A DNA stretch of 64,000 nt, from NCBI GenBank assembly GCA_036937835.1, contig CM072877.1, positions 16,670,001 to 16,734,000 of the forward strand. The letters run 5' to 3'. Shown here in pieces: positions 1-13,200 of the stretch. Position 1 is the first letter of the stretch. Every line of letters begins with the position of its first letter. The notes beneath the pieces were generated by a model. It worked only from the letters and a program-made list of their open reading frames with translations, made no database searches and was not told the origin of the DNA. The position numbers and the translations under genes were made by a program. This DNA comes from Pampus argenteus. Lineage: Eukaryota; Chordata; Actinopteri; Scombriformes; Stromateidae.

Positions 1-1059
1 GATGGATTTTATCCTCTCTCCTTCTCTGTCTAGCTACGCTGTAAAAAACAGTTCGGATTGACCATAAATCAACTCTTAGTGTTAAATTGGTACTAATCTA
101 ATCACATTTCCATACATGTCCTTTTTGATCACAGCTACATAAAAAGTGAAACTGCTCCGTCATTTCAGTCCTTGTGTGTTTATACATGATGTGATCAGGT
201 GGAAGCTGAATCCAACATCGGTTAACATCTCAATGACCCTACAAGAACTTTGTTGGAGAGACTAAGCTACGTGTATTGGCAGTGAATTAGCCAACAGTAA
301 CCACGTATCACTGAACAGCGCATATATCACTCCTTATCTTCAGTCCTGATGATCATATTACTATTGATCCACCCCCGGTCCAAGTAGAAGAATCATTTGA
401 TCGCACTGAGAAAAGGTCCAACATCTTAGAAAAGGAATTAAACAGAAAAAATAACAAGCAAGAAACACAATTCTGAAATGATCAATTCATTTGCCTTCAC
501 ACAGCCAAGCACGACAGCGGTGTTCTCAATTAAACTCTCCGTTTTTATAGTGTTTGATTTCTTTGGAATATTAAATGTCATAAGAGCCTGGTTTAATCCA
601 CATTAAGACGAGGCCATTAGAGAAGCAAAACGGTTGCCAGGAGGAGGTGGCAAGGTATGCAAAAAAGTAATATCTCATGCAAGCTCACTGGGTAAACTGG
701 GAAAATGTCTTCTAAATAATATTGCTCCTTCAATAAGATTTGAAGACTTCGTCTGCCACGTGCACGTTGATCTTCTGTTTAAGGAGATTTATTCAGACTA
801 CTGTGGTCAAGGAGTTACACTAACACCAACCAATGGGTGGCGTCACACCTCGCCACGTCCGTCATTTTGTTCAGCATCTGTGCTCCTACCTCTCATTGTC
901 CATAATTGTAAATAGTTTTCATTTGTATGTGTAATAAGGGGTATTTAGTGTTTGTATCTAGCTTGAGTGGTGCATGCTTTTTGCTTCCTCTGTCTATCTG
1001 AACCACATCCCCCCACTCCTCCTTTGTCTCCACCTAGCTTTTCCATCTCTGGTCAGGTT

Positions 1060-1063
<4 letters not shown>

Positions 1064-1098
<35 letters not shown>
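1064..1098. repeat. CT microsatellite
   Basis: About 17 pure CT units. Confidence 0.95.
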
Positions 1099-1101
<3 letters not shown>

Positions 1102-2039
1102 GAGGAGATGAAGGCAGAGTGGAGCTGTTTATACATAATGTACACTCAAGCTTAAAGGACGCTTTTTAAAGTGCGTCTGTCTGTCCTACAGGATGTATCC
1201 ATCAGTGTTTCCTTACTTGCTCTCTTCCTGCATGTTTGCTTCCTCTACATACTGTATAGTGAGGGTGGGGTCTATCATGTACTCCACCATGGCTTTTACC
1301 TTCATGTGCTCCCACTTTTTCTTTCCCCAGGACCCAGGTCTTTCCTACCCTTCACCTGTCCTCTAAGAGGGGGGTCATGAAAAGAGTTGTACCTTGGGGT
1401 GATGATTAAGTGCTACCACCCCACCTACCGTCTTCTCTTAATGAAAAAAACACCGTCTCCTATTGAAGCATCTCCTTCTGTAAAGGTTTTATTGCATTTT
1501 TGGGGCTTCCTGTGATGCTTAAAAAGTACTTATGACAGAAGTGAAAACAAAACACATATACGACGTGTAGCATGTGGTAAACTAAGAGCCACTTGTGCAC
1601 AAGTTGGTTTCTGTCAGACCAAACAGATAAGCAACATTTAAGCTGTGCTGACACCTATTACAGAGGTGTAACGATCGAGCCAAAGCAGCAAAGTGCCTTG
1701 AGCCTGATGAGGAACTGTACCTGTCAACGGAGCGCTGTGAGTGCAACGCAGTGCAATGGAGATGGCATATCCCAATTCTAACTACGGTAAGTACAAAATA
1801 AAAGGGGATCCTCTATAGTGTGAGCTTAGTGCTAAATAGGGATTTCTTGTTCTTTTTTAATTCACTTTAACCAAATTAAGGATTGAAACTTGATCCAATC
1901 ATATTTGGATACTGAATCAGATCCGAGATGTATTTTTATGAATTATTAATTTGTTTCCGGCATAATACAGTTTACAGAGTAGCGATACTACGATTTGTGA
2001 TTGTCAATTTATGGCGCTACGCAAGCAGCAATGTCAGAA

Positions 2040-2345
2040 AGTTGGTCCACCACTTTGTTCGGTTAAAGTTTCATTTATCCTGTGAAATATCTCGATAACT
2101 TTGGGATGGATCATAATATTTTGTACATGATTAACTGAAACTACTTTTGTGTATGACTATCACAGGCTAAAATCTTTGTTTGTCCAATACATCATCCTCA
2201 GCTTTACTTTGTGTTTAGTGCTAATTGGCTAACGTTACTGTGGTAACAACTTAGGCGTGTTAGCATGCTGCCGTTAGCATTTAGCCCAAAGCAATGTGCA
2301 TACAGATCACAAAGATGCTAAAATAGCCTTTAGTTTTGTTTCTTG
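2040..2345 (+). mobile_element. relic of a 'CCACTTTGGTCCAGA...GTTAGCATG' teleost repeat
   Basis: It contains GTTGGTCCACCACTTTGTTC, GAAATATCTCGATAACTTTG, CTTTGTGTTTAGTGCTAATT and GTTAGCATGCTGCCGTTAGC in the order seen in a widespread fish repeat. No ORF remains. Confidence 0.55.
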
Positions 2346-3892
2346 ATCTATCCGAATGCGATTGTTATAATAAAACGAGTGATTATTTATGTGCCTGTCC
2401 GGTCCTTACATGCTGCATAATATGATAATATGTATTTATGTTTTACACAGTTGAAATCAACTCTGCACCACAACAGTTCAGACATTCACTTTCCAGCAGC
2501 ATGAAGGCTGTTAGCCACAAAAAGACTTTGAAAGCTTGGACCAAAGAGAAAATCACTCTGAAACAGAAAGGTAAAACGGATATTCATTACTCAACTGCTG
2601 CCCTCAGTAATGGACAACGGGAAAGGTTACAAATTGTGGTTTCTGTCACAAGACAATGGACAGTGGCCACTGAAAGGCTCCATACAGTGAAATGTGAAGT
2701 ATAAATCAAACCCCCTCCACACCCTGCCATCATACTGAACCTCCTAGTGCTGCTCAAGAAAGAGCGTTCAAGTTAAACACTGTACGACTATCTGTAGTAA
2801 AAGTCAGATATACCAGAAGACCCTCGAAGCTCGGGGAAAAAACAAAACAACCACAAACAAATTGTGTTGAGAGTGACGGCGGCACGCATAAAAAGGCCCA
2901 CCGGCTGCTATGAAATTCAGAGGTTTTCTAACATTTCGCCAGCTTTCCTTGTGTGTCTCATACATACATCCACATCTGGCAAATACATGTGACAATGTAA
3001 ATAATTAAAGAAGATGTACCGTTGGGCTGCAGCCGTCATACAGAGAAAATGTTAAAAGATGCAGGTTACATAAAAATGTTGAATATGGGGAATTTGTTTA
3101 ATCAATTAGGAATATAGTGAATCGTTATCCAATTTGAATTCATCTCATCTATCTACAGTACAGTATGTTCCAAGAATTATTGATTGTACTGGAATAGAAA
3201 ACATGCATGTTGCACTACGGTGCACATAAACACAAACCCATCATTGCTTTTCTATCAGAGCCTCTGGATTAGTCATTTTTCCACAGTGAAAATAGAAACA
3301 GAAAGCTAACCGCTACGGAGATAAAACACAAGCCATTTCATTACACAGCAATATGACAACTCGCTGGAGCATTTCATGACAATAAGAGCACTTAATAAAT
3401 GCCTCCTCTCTCCCTGTGCACATTTCGTGCAGCATGAACCCCTTTTGCTACAGTATTAGCAGCGCCGTGCCACGAAGAGCTGCATGTTTACTATATGATC
3501 TCTGTATCCGTGTGCTCACAAGTGTCACAGCAGCACCAGCTCCCCGCCATCGCCTTTTAAAGCTGGTAAAGAGCTGCTGCAGAGGTGGCGTTTTTTTTCA
3601 GATCCATCTAAGAGGCTGGAAATGAGCTACTACAGAGTAACCTTGGACTACATGTGAACTCAGCTGCACAGTTTCAGCCAGACGGCAGCCTTCAGCGTGG
3701 CTACATAGTCTGTTGCCGTCATACTGCCAGAGCTCTGCATCCACTACATCCACTCTACCTTGAAGTGAAAAACATGCCATGAATAATTCATAGGTTTCCG
3801 TGTACATACCGTGTCTAATGCCTGGAGACCAGAGGACAGTTCAATTAATAAGCAACTGGATATTTGCAGATTTATAAAACTGGAGACAAAGC

Positions 3893-3895
<3 letters not shown>

Positions 3896-3928
<33 letters not shown>
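3896..3928. repeat. TA microsatellite
   Basis: About 16 pure AT units. A shorter AT run occurs at about 4072-4092. Confidence 0.95.
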
Positions 3929-3931
<3 letters not shown>

Positions 3932-5736
3932 AAATAAACAGTGCTGTGGTTAAATTAAAAAAGGTGTTCAGTCTGTTGTGCAGCATCAATACTTCCAGAC
4001 TGGAGACTTGTGGATTCAGTGGCACTCAGTTTGCCAGAGTAAATGGAAAAAGATCAATAAATCATGCAGTCTATATATATATATATATATAACAAGTATC
4101 AAAAACTCAACCCAAACAGTCGACAATTGTAAACATAATTAGCCTCTCCAAGCACTTTACGCACCAACAGGCGGTTTACACAACGGAGCAGGTGTGCTTC
4201 GTCTAATTCGCTCGAGGCTGCGTAAAGTCAGTGCCAGTTATTGGCGCAGGGCTATGACAGAGCGACGACAGACAGCTGTATGCATGCAACAGATGAGATG
4301 TGGCATGCATAAACACAGGCAAGAGCGAGAGAGAAATAAATGTTTATGTTTTTGTTTTTTTTGTTTACCGCTGATTGAAAGTCAACAGTTTGTTAGACGC
4401 TGGATCCACACTGTTCATGTCCCCATGCGATGTCAGTCCAGCGGACAAGGCGACAACAACAACAAACCGGTGGTCTTTTTTTTCTTTTTTTGTTGTTTTC
4501 CTCCCCCCGGTCTGGTTCTCCTCTTGCTAAGAGTGCAGGAGCATCACTGCGGCCGACAACAGCTGATCAAAACCCGGTTGTGGCTCTCGTCTCTGCGCGC
4601 AACTGGTCACAGCGGATCCGATATAGGAACTGTGTGATCTCTCTCTCTCTCTCTCTCCCTTCCTCTCTCTCTCTGTCTCACACACACACATAATAACACA
4701 CACCCACACACTAATGGTGCATTTCAATCCAACACATTTTTTTTTTTTGCTGGGGGCTCCGCAGAGCAGAAAGCCACCATTCAGAGCAGCTTATTCTTAT
4801 CACTTTTTTTTTTTCTTCCTTCAGATGTGAAAAGCACAGCTGTTACATCACCGTCATATACAGCGAGCTTCTCTCTCCAGTTACAGTATCCTGGAGCACA
4901 AAATGATGTCAGGATGCAGGATCACATCACTCTGACAAAAACAAGCAGGAAACTTTCACATTAATCCATTTTGTCTTCTCTCAGATGTGATCCCTGTGCA
5001 GAAAAACACCCAAAACAAGACATGTATGTGTGCATCCTCTGATATCCACTTATGTATCCCTACTCCTCTTTCTAATGTGTGTTTTCTGCTGCATTTAAGG
5101 GGTTTTTAAATCTCTTAAAATGGAAAACCACTTGAATTTATAATCAATCAATTATGCACCCCTTAATTGAACTTAATTAGTAAATTAAGGCAATCAAATC
5201 AAATTAAGATGTTTTAAGGGGTCTGGGAATAGATTCATCACATTGATGGACAAATTACCATACTTAAACCCCCTTAGTCCCCCTTAATCTAAGGGTTGGT
5301 ATGTTTTCATGGGTAAATTAAGGAATAATTAATGGTATTCTAGTTTCATAGTGTATGGACTTTTTATTTAATCTATTAACTGTAAATGTTTACGCATTGT
5401 TTATAAATGGATTTTGGTTCAGGTTCATATTAGTTCTCCTAAAGGATGACTCATTAGAAAACGGTACAAAATTTACAACATTTCTCGTTTCTTTGGCTTC
5501 TCTAATCCTGCAATCAATCACTCTTATGTGGTCTCCTGGGTCTACCCATAATCCCCTTCAACAGCAGGTCCAGGTAATGATGAGGTCATTCATTCTCTCC
5601 TCTCTTTACTTTCACCCCTCGACTGTTTTCCCTCTTTAAGATGCGCTTTCCTGCTTTCTCCTGATCTCCAAGGCCTTTCATTGATTAATTCTTGACTTAT
5701 TTAACATACTATATGGTTAGTCCTGGTTACACAATG

Positions 5737-5737
<1 letters not shown>

Positions 5738-5783
<46 letters not shown>

Positions 5784-5794
5784 ACACACACACA
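5738..5794. repeat. CA microsatellite
   Basis: About 28 CA units with one GA interruption. Confidence 0.95.
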
Positions 5795-6700
5795 GATCTG
5801 AGGCTGACATTTATAACATCATTCTGCCACATTCATTAGAGCCTGAAACTGACTGCTAGCGCGCCATAACACACATCCTTTTTGTTGATGGTGGTTTTGG
5901 CTTCCTCGTTTGATGGTGTAAAATAATAATAACAGATGCATATTTTTTTCTTTGCTTTTGACCTTATTAGAAAACCACATTGTATCTAGACAAGCACACT
6001 CAAATTTGGGCTGGCACATTTGATGACTGACAAAAATATGGAAATGACCATAAAGCATTGATAATACACCAAATAAGGAAATAGTTCATAGTTTTATAAG
6101 TTATATGGGCTATGCATGAATAAATATATATACTCATTTTGTTTGCCATATAGACATTTACAGACAGAAAAGTACATTAAGTTACCATAGTGACATATAT
6201 ACTTATGTCTAATATCGTTGCTTTCACCACTTATTTCACTTATTAATAGTTAAATTGTCAGCGTTTGTGCACCGAGAGCTTCAGGTTTCCATATCACACT
6301 TGTTTAAGTTTAATATTTAATCAGGATTTGCTCTAAAGAGATGGCACATATCATGCTCATACAGGTAAACTGAAATTTAAGGTGAGCACAGATAAACTTT
6401 CCTCCTTCATTAGATGATGAACAGCTCCGCACATACATCACAGCTCCGCACAGTGAAGCTCAAACATCCTCCAGCCGTCTCCTCATCTCCAAACATAACT
6501 TTAGTTCTGTTAAAGTCTTGAACACTCATACAGTAAAACTACAAGCTGGAAAAATGAATGAGAGACTAAAAAAATAAATAAATAAAAAAAACTCCCCACT
6601 TGTGTAATAAAAGGATGGAGCAGAAAAGGAAACAAAATATGAAGAGAGTGCACAACAAAAACAGGAATGTGGTAAAAACATGTCAAGGACTTTTTCTATG

Positions 6701-6732
<32 letters not shown>

Positions 6733-7578
6733 GAATAGCAGGTGAAATGTGAGCTTAGTTAAATCTGATACCTTCACAATAACCCAGCTACAGCCCATGT
6801 ATCCATCTCAGCCTACACACACACACACACACACACACCACGAAAGAGTGCAGGAATGCTCAGCTCAGGCTACAGAGCACTCAGCTGCTCATCAATTTTT
6901 AATCAGTAGAAACCCCCCTCTGTGGCACGCCACACCACAGGAAAACACCCAAAGCTACCAACACACTCTTTCTCTCTCTCTATATCTCTCTCTCTCTCCA
7001 TCTATCTCGTGCTCCTTATTGTGACCACCTTTAAAAATACCTCATGTTGAAAATGCAGCTGTAATCTGCAACAGCCTGAAGAAAAAGAGCGCTTTTTCAT
7101 AAAAGGTCCGACGCCTTCTTTTTCTCACGCCAGGATCGAGTTACAAACAACCAACTTGAGATACCTGAACACCCCCACCTCTAATTAGGTCCCCGAAGCC
7201 AGTCACACAGACATACACACGTATGGACCTTCATACATGTTGCATAAACACAACTTCACCCCACACCCTCCCATTGTCACACGCCCACATGGCCTTTTGC
7301 ATAAGGCCTTCTGTTTTTTTCAAACGGTCGTTTGTGAAGCCGGCGTGTAACTAGGGAAGTTAAGAGGTGGAGACTTCCTGCTCAGAGATTAACTGGGCGG
7401 CCTCAGAGTCATCCTGAATGTATCACAAAACTGCCATGAGAGAAGGAACTGGTGCACGGCGACAGCAGACCCGCTCCAGGTGATGAATATAATCCACCGA
7501 TTCCTCACAATGGAACACAAGAAACATACAAGAAAGTATTTGTGTTGAAGTCTTTCTACTGTTCTAAGACGAATCATG

Positions 7579-7850
7579 AATGTGGCTGCAACTAACTGAC
7601 AATTATTTTCATTATTGATTAATCCAGTGATTATTTTCTTGTTAAATCGGTTCATCGTTTGGTCCATAACATGTCAGGAAATGGCAAAAAAATGTTGCAT
7701 CAGCCCAATGTGACTTCTTCAAACTGCTTCGAACTAAACCCAAAGATATTCAGTTAACTTTATGGAAAAAAAACAACAGCAAATTTGAGTAAGTGGAACC
7801 TGTGAGAAAAAACGACTTATCAATTCGTTTATCATTTCATCATTTTTTCA
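7579..7850 (+). mobile_element. diverged AGGGCTGCAAC-family relic
   Basis: GTGGCTGCAACTAACTGACA opens the copy, and ATTATTTTCATTATTGATTA and CATGTCAGGAAATGGC follow. The right terminal repeat is not clear. Confidence 0.55.
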
Positions 7851-9524
7851 ATCATACATGTGACAGAAAGTCAAAGCGACCACCAAATCTTTGGATTATT
7901 GCCTGTTTTACTCAATCAACAGTTGAAACACAAAGGTAGGATTCAGTTGTCATGATCAGACTGACACTTAACCACAGATGAGCTGAAAGGATTTATGTTC
8001 CAGTTTCAGCGAACAATCTGCTTAATCCCACTGAGAGTCAATCAAAGACAGATTCACCCTGTGGAGCTATGGAGACGCGTTTGTGAGATCACATGTAACT
8101 TTAACTATTGTTAAAGAAATGTAGGAAACGCTTCTGTCTAAAGTGACGTTAAAACTGCAGGCTACATTAGAATAACACATGACGACAGAGTCACAAGGCC
8201 GATAGAGAGAGAGAGAGACAGCCTGAGAAGTAGCGAGAGACGGAGAAAGAGGATATTAAGTTGACAAGTACTCCCAGACTTTGATGTCGAGTGGTTTTGA
8301 AGACAGAGATGGATTCTTTTGACTGAATAGAGCTCAACAACCCGTTTCAACCACTTTGATACAGGGGAAGAGTTTGGATTGAGATTTCCTGCCTTGCATT
8401 GACAGCAGGACTAGTCGTGGTTCTTTTGTGCTGGGAGCCAATCTGCAGGCGAGTATTAGGGACACGAGTGGAGTGGCAACAGCTGTTTTTGGCTGTTTGG
8501 GCTGCTGCATTTTAAGCCATTTGCAGAGCATGCTGGACAGCCCTGCCAAGACATTTTTTTTGGGTTTAGAAAACACCAAAAGTACAGTTGCAGTGGGCAA
8601 ACATTACAAAAATGCACATTATTATACAGCTAAAACAAAATGTTCTGCATTCTCTCACACGCTTGGCAAATAAAATCTGACTATGACTATTATGTTGAAT
8701 GACCAATGAGCTTTATACTTTGGATCTATCGAGAAATGAGAGGTGAAATATTTACAATAACCCTAAATAAGGATCAACTCTTGCATGTGTGTGTGTGTGT
8801 GTGTGTGTGTGAGACCCGACAGTGATGGACTATCCCAGGCTTAACGTTCCCCAGACAAAATGCAACTTCAAAGACCGGGATATACAGTAGGTGTAAGCAT
8901 TAGAGTGTGTGGGTTTACGATCCATGTGTTCACGCCAGTAAAGGTTGCAGTGCACAAGTAAGACACAAACTGCGAGTGTGTGTGTGTGCACAAGCGCTTT
9001 GCACGTTAGCCTCGGCAGTTCATCAGGGATCAGGAGCTCTTGACTCAATAGTTTGTTAATCCCTCAGAGCTACGCTGCCTTCTCTCTGGACAGCTGCCAC
9101 TCCACCTTTAGTCTCACCACATAAGCCACGTCCGACCACGGCACCTTTCCCACACGTAGGATAAACGAGTGCGTGTGAGAAAGAGAGAAATCGAACTGTG
9201 AGACATTTTCTGTGCATAAAAATGAGAACACACAAAATGAACGACATGTTAAAAGCATCAACGCCTCAAGCTTTCAATCCGTCGCACACATGTTGCAACA
9301 TGCAAATCCATCGACCTGCCATGATGTCACCTTTTCTTTGATGAGCCTTTGTTCTCTGGATAATATGTAACCCGCAGGAGGAAGTAGCAGTGATAGATAG
9401 AACTTCATTTGATTACAGTACGATCCAGCCATTAATGCACCTGCACTGCGCACACAGTCGCAGCGGACGCAGCAAAAAAGAGTTATATGAGTTTAAACAT
9501 GTAGATGTCAGCGAGCAGCGCTCC

Positions 9525-9700
9525 TTTGACCATTATTATCTTGATTAATAGATTAGTCGTTCGGTCTACATGTCAGAAAATGATAAAATGTTGATTCACC
9601 GTTTCCCAAAAGTCTAATGAGACGTCTTTTTTTTTGTCCCGACCAAAACCCAAAAGATATTTTTTTTCCTATCAGAAAACTTAAGATTCCAGAAAATATT
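9525..9700 (+). mobile_element. truncated AGGGCTGCAAC-family relic
   Basis: TTGATTAATAGATTAGTCG, CATGTCAGAAAATGATAAAA and CCAAAACCCAAAAGATATT match the family interior. Both ends are missing or degraded. Confidence 0.45.
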
Positions 9701-9954
9701 TACATTTGATGTGTGATGTTGTAGGTATCGTATAAAAATCTGCAAAACAAGAGTCGTATCTGGTCTTTCTGCAGAACTGTAATCGTTTCAACTATTTAGG
9801 TATTGATCATGTCTAAGAGCCACATCTTCACAGTGGATCTTTCTTTCTGCAGTTCAGCTGGCTCCGAACGCCTCGTTTGCAACGTTGTTTTCTACGCATG
9901 TTGTTGCTAAGGTTGTTGCTAGGGTTGTTGCTAAGGTTTTTCAATGTATTGTTC

Positions 9955-10292
9955 GTGCACTCACGTGTTTCAGATCGGATTCGGGCTCGAATATGTGCGG
10001 AAGTATTTGAGGAAGTTGACATTTTGAGTAAAGAACAAGGAAAGGTACTGAAATGCTTCTACTATAGATTATTTTGTGGTTTTTCGCCGTCTGTCGAGGG
10101 ACTTGCTTCTGAGAGCTGGCCAATCAGAACAGAGTAGGCTCATCTGCCGGGGCGCCTTAAAGAGACAGGAGTTAAAACAGCCTGTTTCAGACAGAGGCTG
10201 CATAAAGGGCCAGGAGAAGGTACTGAACTATAAGACATGCAAAGATAGAATATAAATATAGATAAATGTACATGATACGTCCCCTTTAATAA
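9955..10292. mobile_element. relic of the TTAAAGGGG-ended family
   Basis: It contains GGCCAATCAGAACAGAG, AAAGAGACAGGAGTTAAAAC and a TACGTCCCCTTTAAT end. These match, in order, the fragment at 30165-30400, and the end matches the right end of the element at 21356-21920. Confidence 0.6.
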
Positions 10293-13200
10293 ATGTCTGT
10301 TGGGATTGTGACAGACTTTATCAGTGTGTTGGGTCTCAGACAGTATTGAATATTGCTGTGAAAGGAAATGAAAATTACATATTCTCTAACGGCAGTCATT
10401 TACACACAAACACACACACACACATGCACACAGATGATTTGAATTCAGACCTTGGCTCTTTTGTTCCTAGTGTGTCCCAAATACCAGCAGGTCACCACAT
10501 GGCCTCTGTGAAATGTCACCGTGTCAGGCTGTGGCAATTGATGACGGCGCTCTCATTAAATGTGATCAGGTGAATTAACCTTTTGTCTGCAACCATCAGG
10601 CCAGGCCTGGACACCACTCTGCCCTTGGCCCTGAAGCTACATGTGTTGTGTGTGTGTGTGTGTATGTGTGTGTTATATACACACACACTGACCTAATAAT
10701 TCATGAATATGATGAGAACAATTCCCCCGGGGCCCAACAAAATCTCTCTCTTTAATTTATACAGAACACAAAGAAACACGATGAGCTTGTTGTCTGAATG
10801 AAACCCTCAACTGAAGCCACTCGAGTCCACCTGCTCCCCAGATAAATGTCACTGCTCCTTCATGCACCTTACTCCTCCTAGTGGAAAGTTAGAAACGACC
10901 AATCATTTCATTTCTATACTGGTTCAACAGAAAACATGTTGAATTTGCTGCAAACACATCAACATCATTTTCTCTGATTTTCTGAAACTCAAACTAACTG
11001 ATGTATTTTTTATTATTATTATTTTTTTTTACATTGCATTCTTACAAACACTGGTCATACCAGCATATGGTCATGTTTTCCATTTTTACAGGAAGAGTCT
11101 GCCCTCTTGTGGTTATGACTTTTATCACAGTTGAACTTATCTAATTGGAGCCATACACTATCTATGATTATTTATAATTTCATGGTGGGTATAGATGGCA
11201 TTAATCCTCTCCTGCATTATTATATTATGTTTTCATTTGGGACAAAAGGATAAAAAGGGTGCCATAATAGTAGAAAACAGGATTTTCTTATTGTAAAAAC
11301 AACAACAAACATATGGACACTTGTTCCTTTATGTAGTAATTCTGTATTTTGTCTTTTTTTTTCAATCACTCATTCTGTGTGGAACATGTGTGTGTGTGTG
11401 TGTGACGCCTTTGCATAAGAACCACAACGTATGTTATGCTTCCTGAAAAGTTGTCCCCACCCAAAAAGCCAACATCATACCCACTTCAACATTTGATTCA
11501 ATCATAACACCCTCATATGTGAGGCCTGCACCTTTTGTGAATATACCTTCATGCTCTCCATGAATAGTTTTTAACTGAAAAATGTAACATGCAGAAGAAG
11601 CCGGAGAAGAAATAGCAACATGAAATATAATCCAACTCTTTAGTTTTTCAGTCTACACATAAAAAAAACTTAGCCACAGTTTTACAACCTCCTCTGATAT
11701 GCCCTAAATATGCCCTTCCTAGATGTCTCTACATGTACTGCCATCTCTTTCATTCCCTTTCTTACTGTTGCTTACTCTCTAACCGAGAGAAGGTTTTGGC
11801 TGGCCTCCCTCAAAACCGCAGGGTAAAAATGTACAACAGTAACCCTTCACAGGCTCCATTTCCTCCTCCGTCTCTCCTGGATCGCTCTTTAAGGGTTATG
11901 ACGGGGGCAGCGTGGTGGTGTGAACACACAGACTGTGCCCTATACTGTGCAGATGTCCTTCTACTGTGGCAAAGCTTGGCTCTCTAAATACACTTCCTGC
12001 ATCATCCTTGACGGTGAACATGATAAAAATAACTAAGTTTATACAACTTTTTAAAAGAAAAAAGAGAAAGAGAAAACACTCCTGAGTATATGACTCATGT
12101 ATACATGTGGCTTGTGGCTGCAGCTCCTGCTTTAAAGTACAACTCGCTCGACGCTGGGTTCAGTTCAGACGACTATAATGGGAAATGTTTTTCCAGCTTC
12201 CAAGCTTTCCCGGAGCAGTGCACAGTGCTTTTTAATGTGTAGGTATGTGTCTTAAAGCCCTAAATGGAAGCAGATGTTCCAGTCGAAGAGTAAAAGTTTA
12301 CATAGAGCTGTAATCAAGCAAGGGATTTTTCTTCTCGTAATTTGAGTCTATTTTTCTGTCTAAATGAGGCTGGTGCGCCGTATTGTGCGCATGGCTGAAC
12401 TGTGCCGGGCTGTGCTGAGCTATGCAGCCACATATGGGAGTGATTACAGTCCAGTGTTTATCAGACCTCACTGAGGGACTGACTGTACGGCTGAGCAGAG
12501 CAGAACAGCCCTGCACACTATTTCAATTCCCCCATCTGCAACCTTCTATGGGAGTCAGACAACTGGAACAATATTGCACCAGCGCTGTGCATACAATCAT
12601 TATTCTAGATATTAGTTTCATAATTGATTTGACAGTTTTACCTTTTTTGATAATCAAAATCGATTAAACGCATAAATGTCCGTTTACAGGTGTTGGGGAG
12701 TACTGTTGCATATGAAAACAAAGTTGTGCAAAGCCTGAAAGTTTTCCTCATGTGATGTCACTTGAGTCACCGTCCAAATCTCTGCTTAGTGCTAGTGGCT
12801 TGAGGCAACATCATGTTTTATTATATATGTATATTATTTATGTAGTATTTTATTTGTATTGGGACAAGTATATATTACCACAAGCAAGCTAGTTTACAAG
12901 ATGGGCCTTTAAAATACACAAAGCTTAACAATAAAATACAGACAAAACACTATTTAAGTATCAAAAAAAAAAGCATGTGACTATGTTAACCGCTGCTTGT
13001 GTAAATGTACCAGACCTTTTAACCAAACTGTTTGCGTTCACGTTGCATTGTGGGTAATGTAGGCACCAGGAGAATTTTGGCATAAAAAAAAACACAATAA
13101 TAATTTTTTAACTATAAAATGATTCCAGCTTTTCAAACATTAAAAGTTGCTCGTTTCTCTTCTTTTTTATGATTGTAAACTGAATAAATTCAGGTTTTGC

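Noticed and set aside
1769..1791. Possible first exon, ATGGAGATGGCATATCCCAA followed by TCTAACTACG and a GTAAGT donor
   Set aside because: Start context and donor are good, but only ten residues are encoded, no following exon was found, and the preceding sequence (AGAGGTGTAACGAT-like) resembles a transposon end. Likely chance.
8334..8673. Overlapping 81- and 88-codon ORFs on both strands
   Set aside because: Both strands are open by chance over the same 250 bp; no family match and no splice context.
9877..10137. 86-codon ORF over the GTTGCTAAGG repeats
   Set aside because: It lies within a repeat relic of the TTAAAGGGG-ended family and is not conserved in the other copies.
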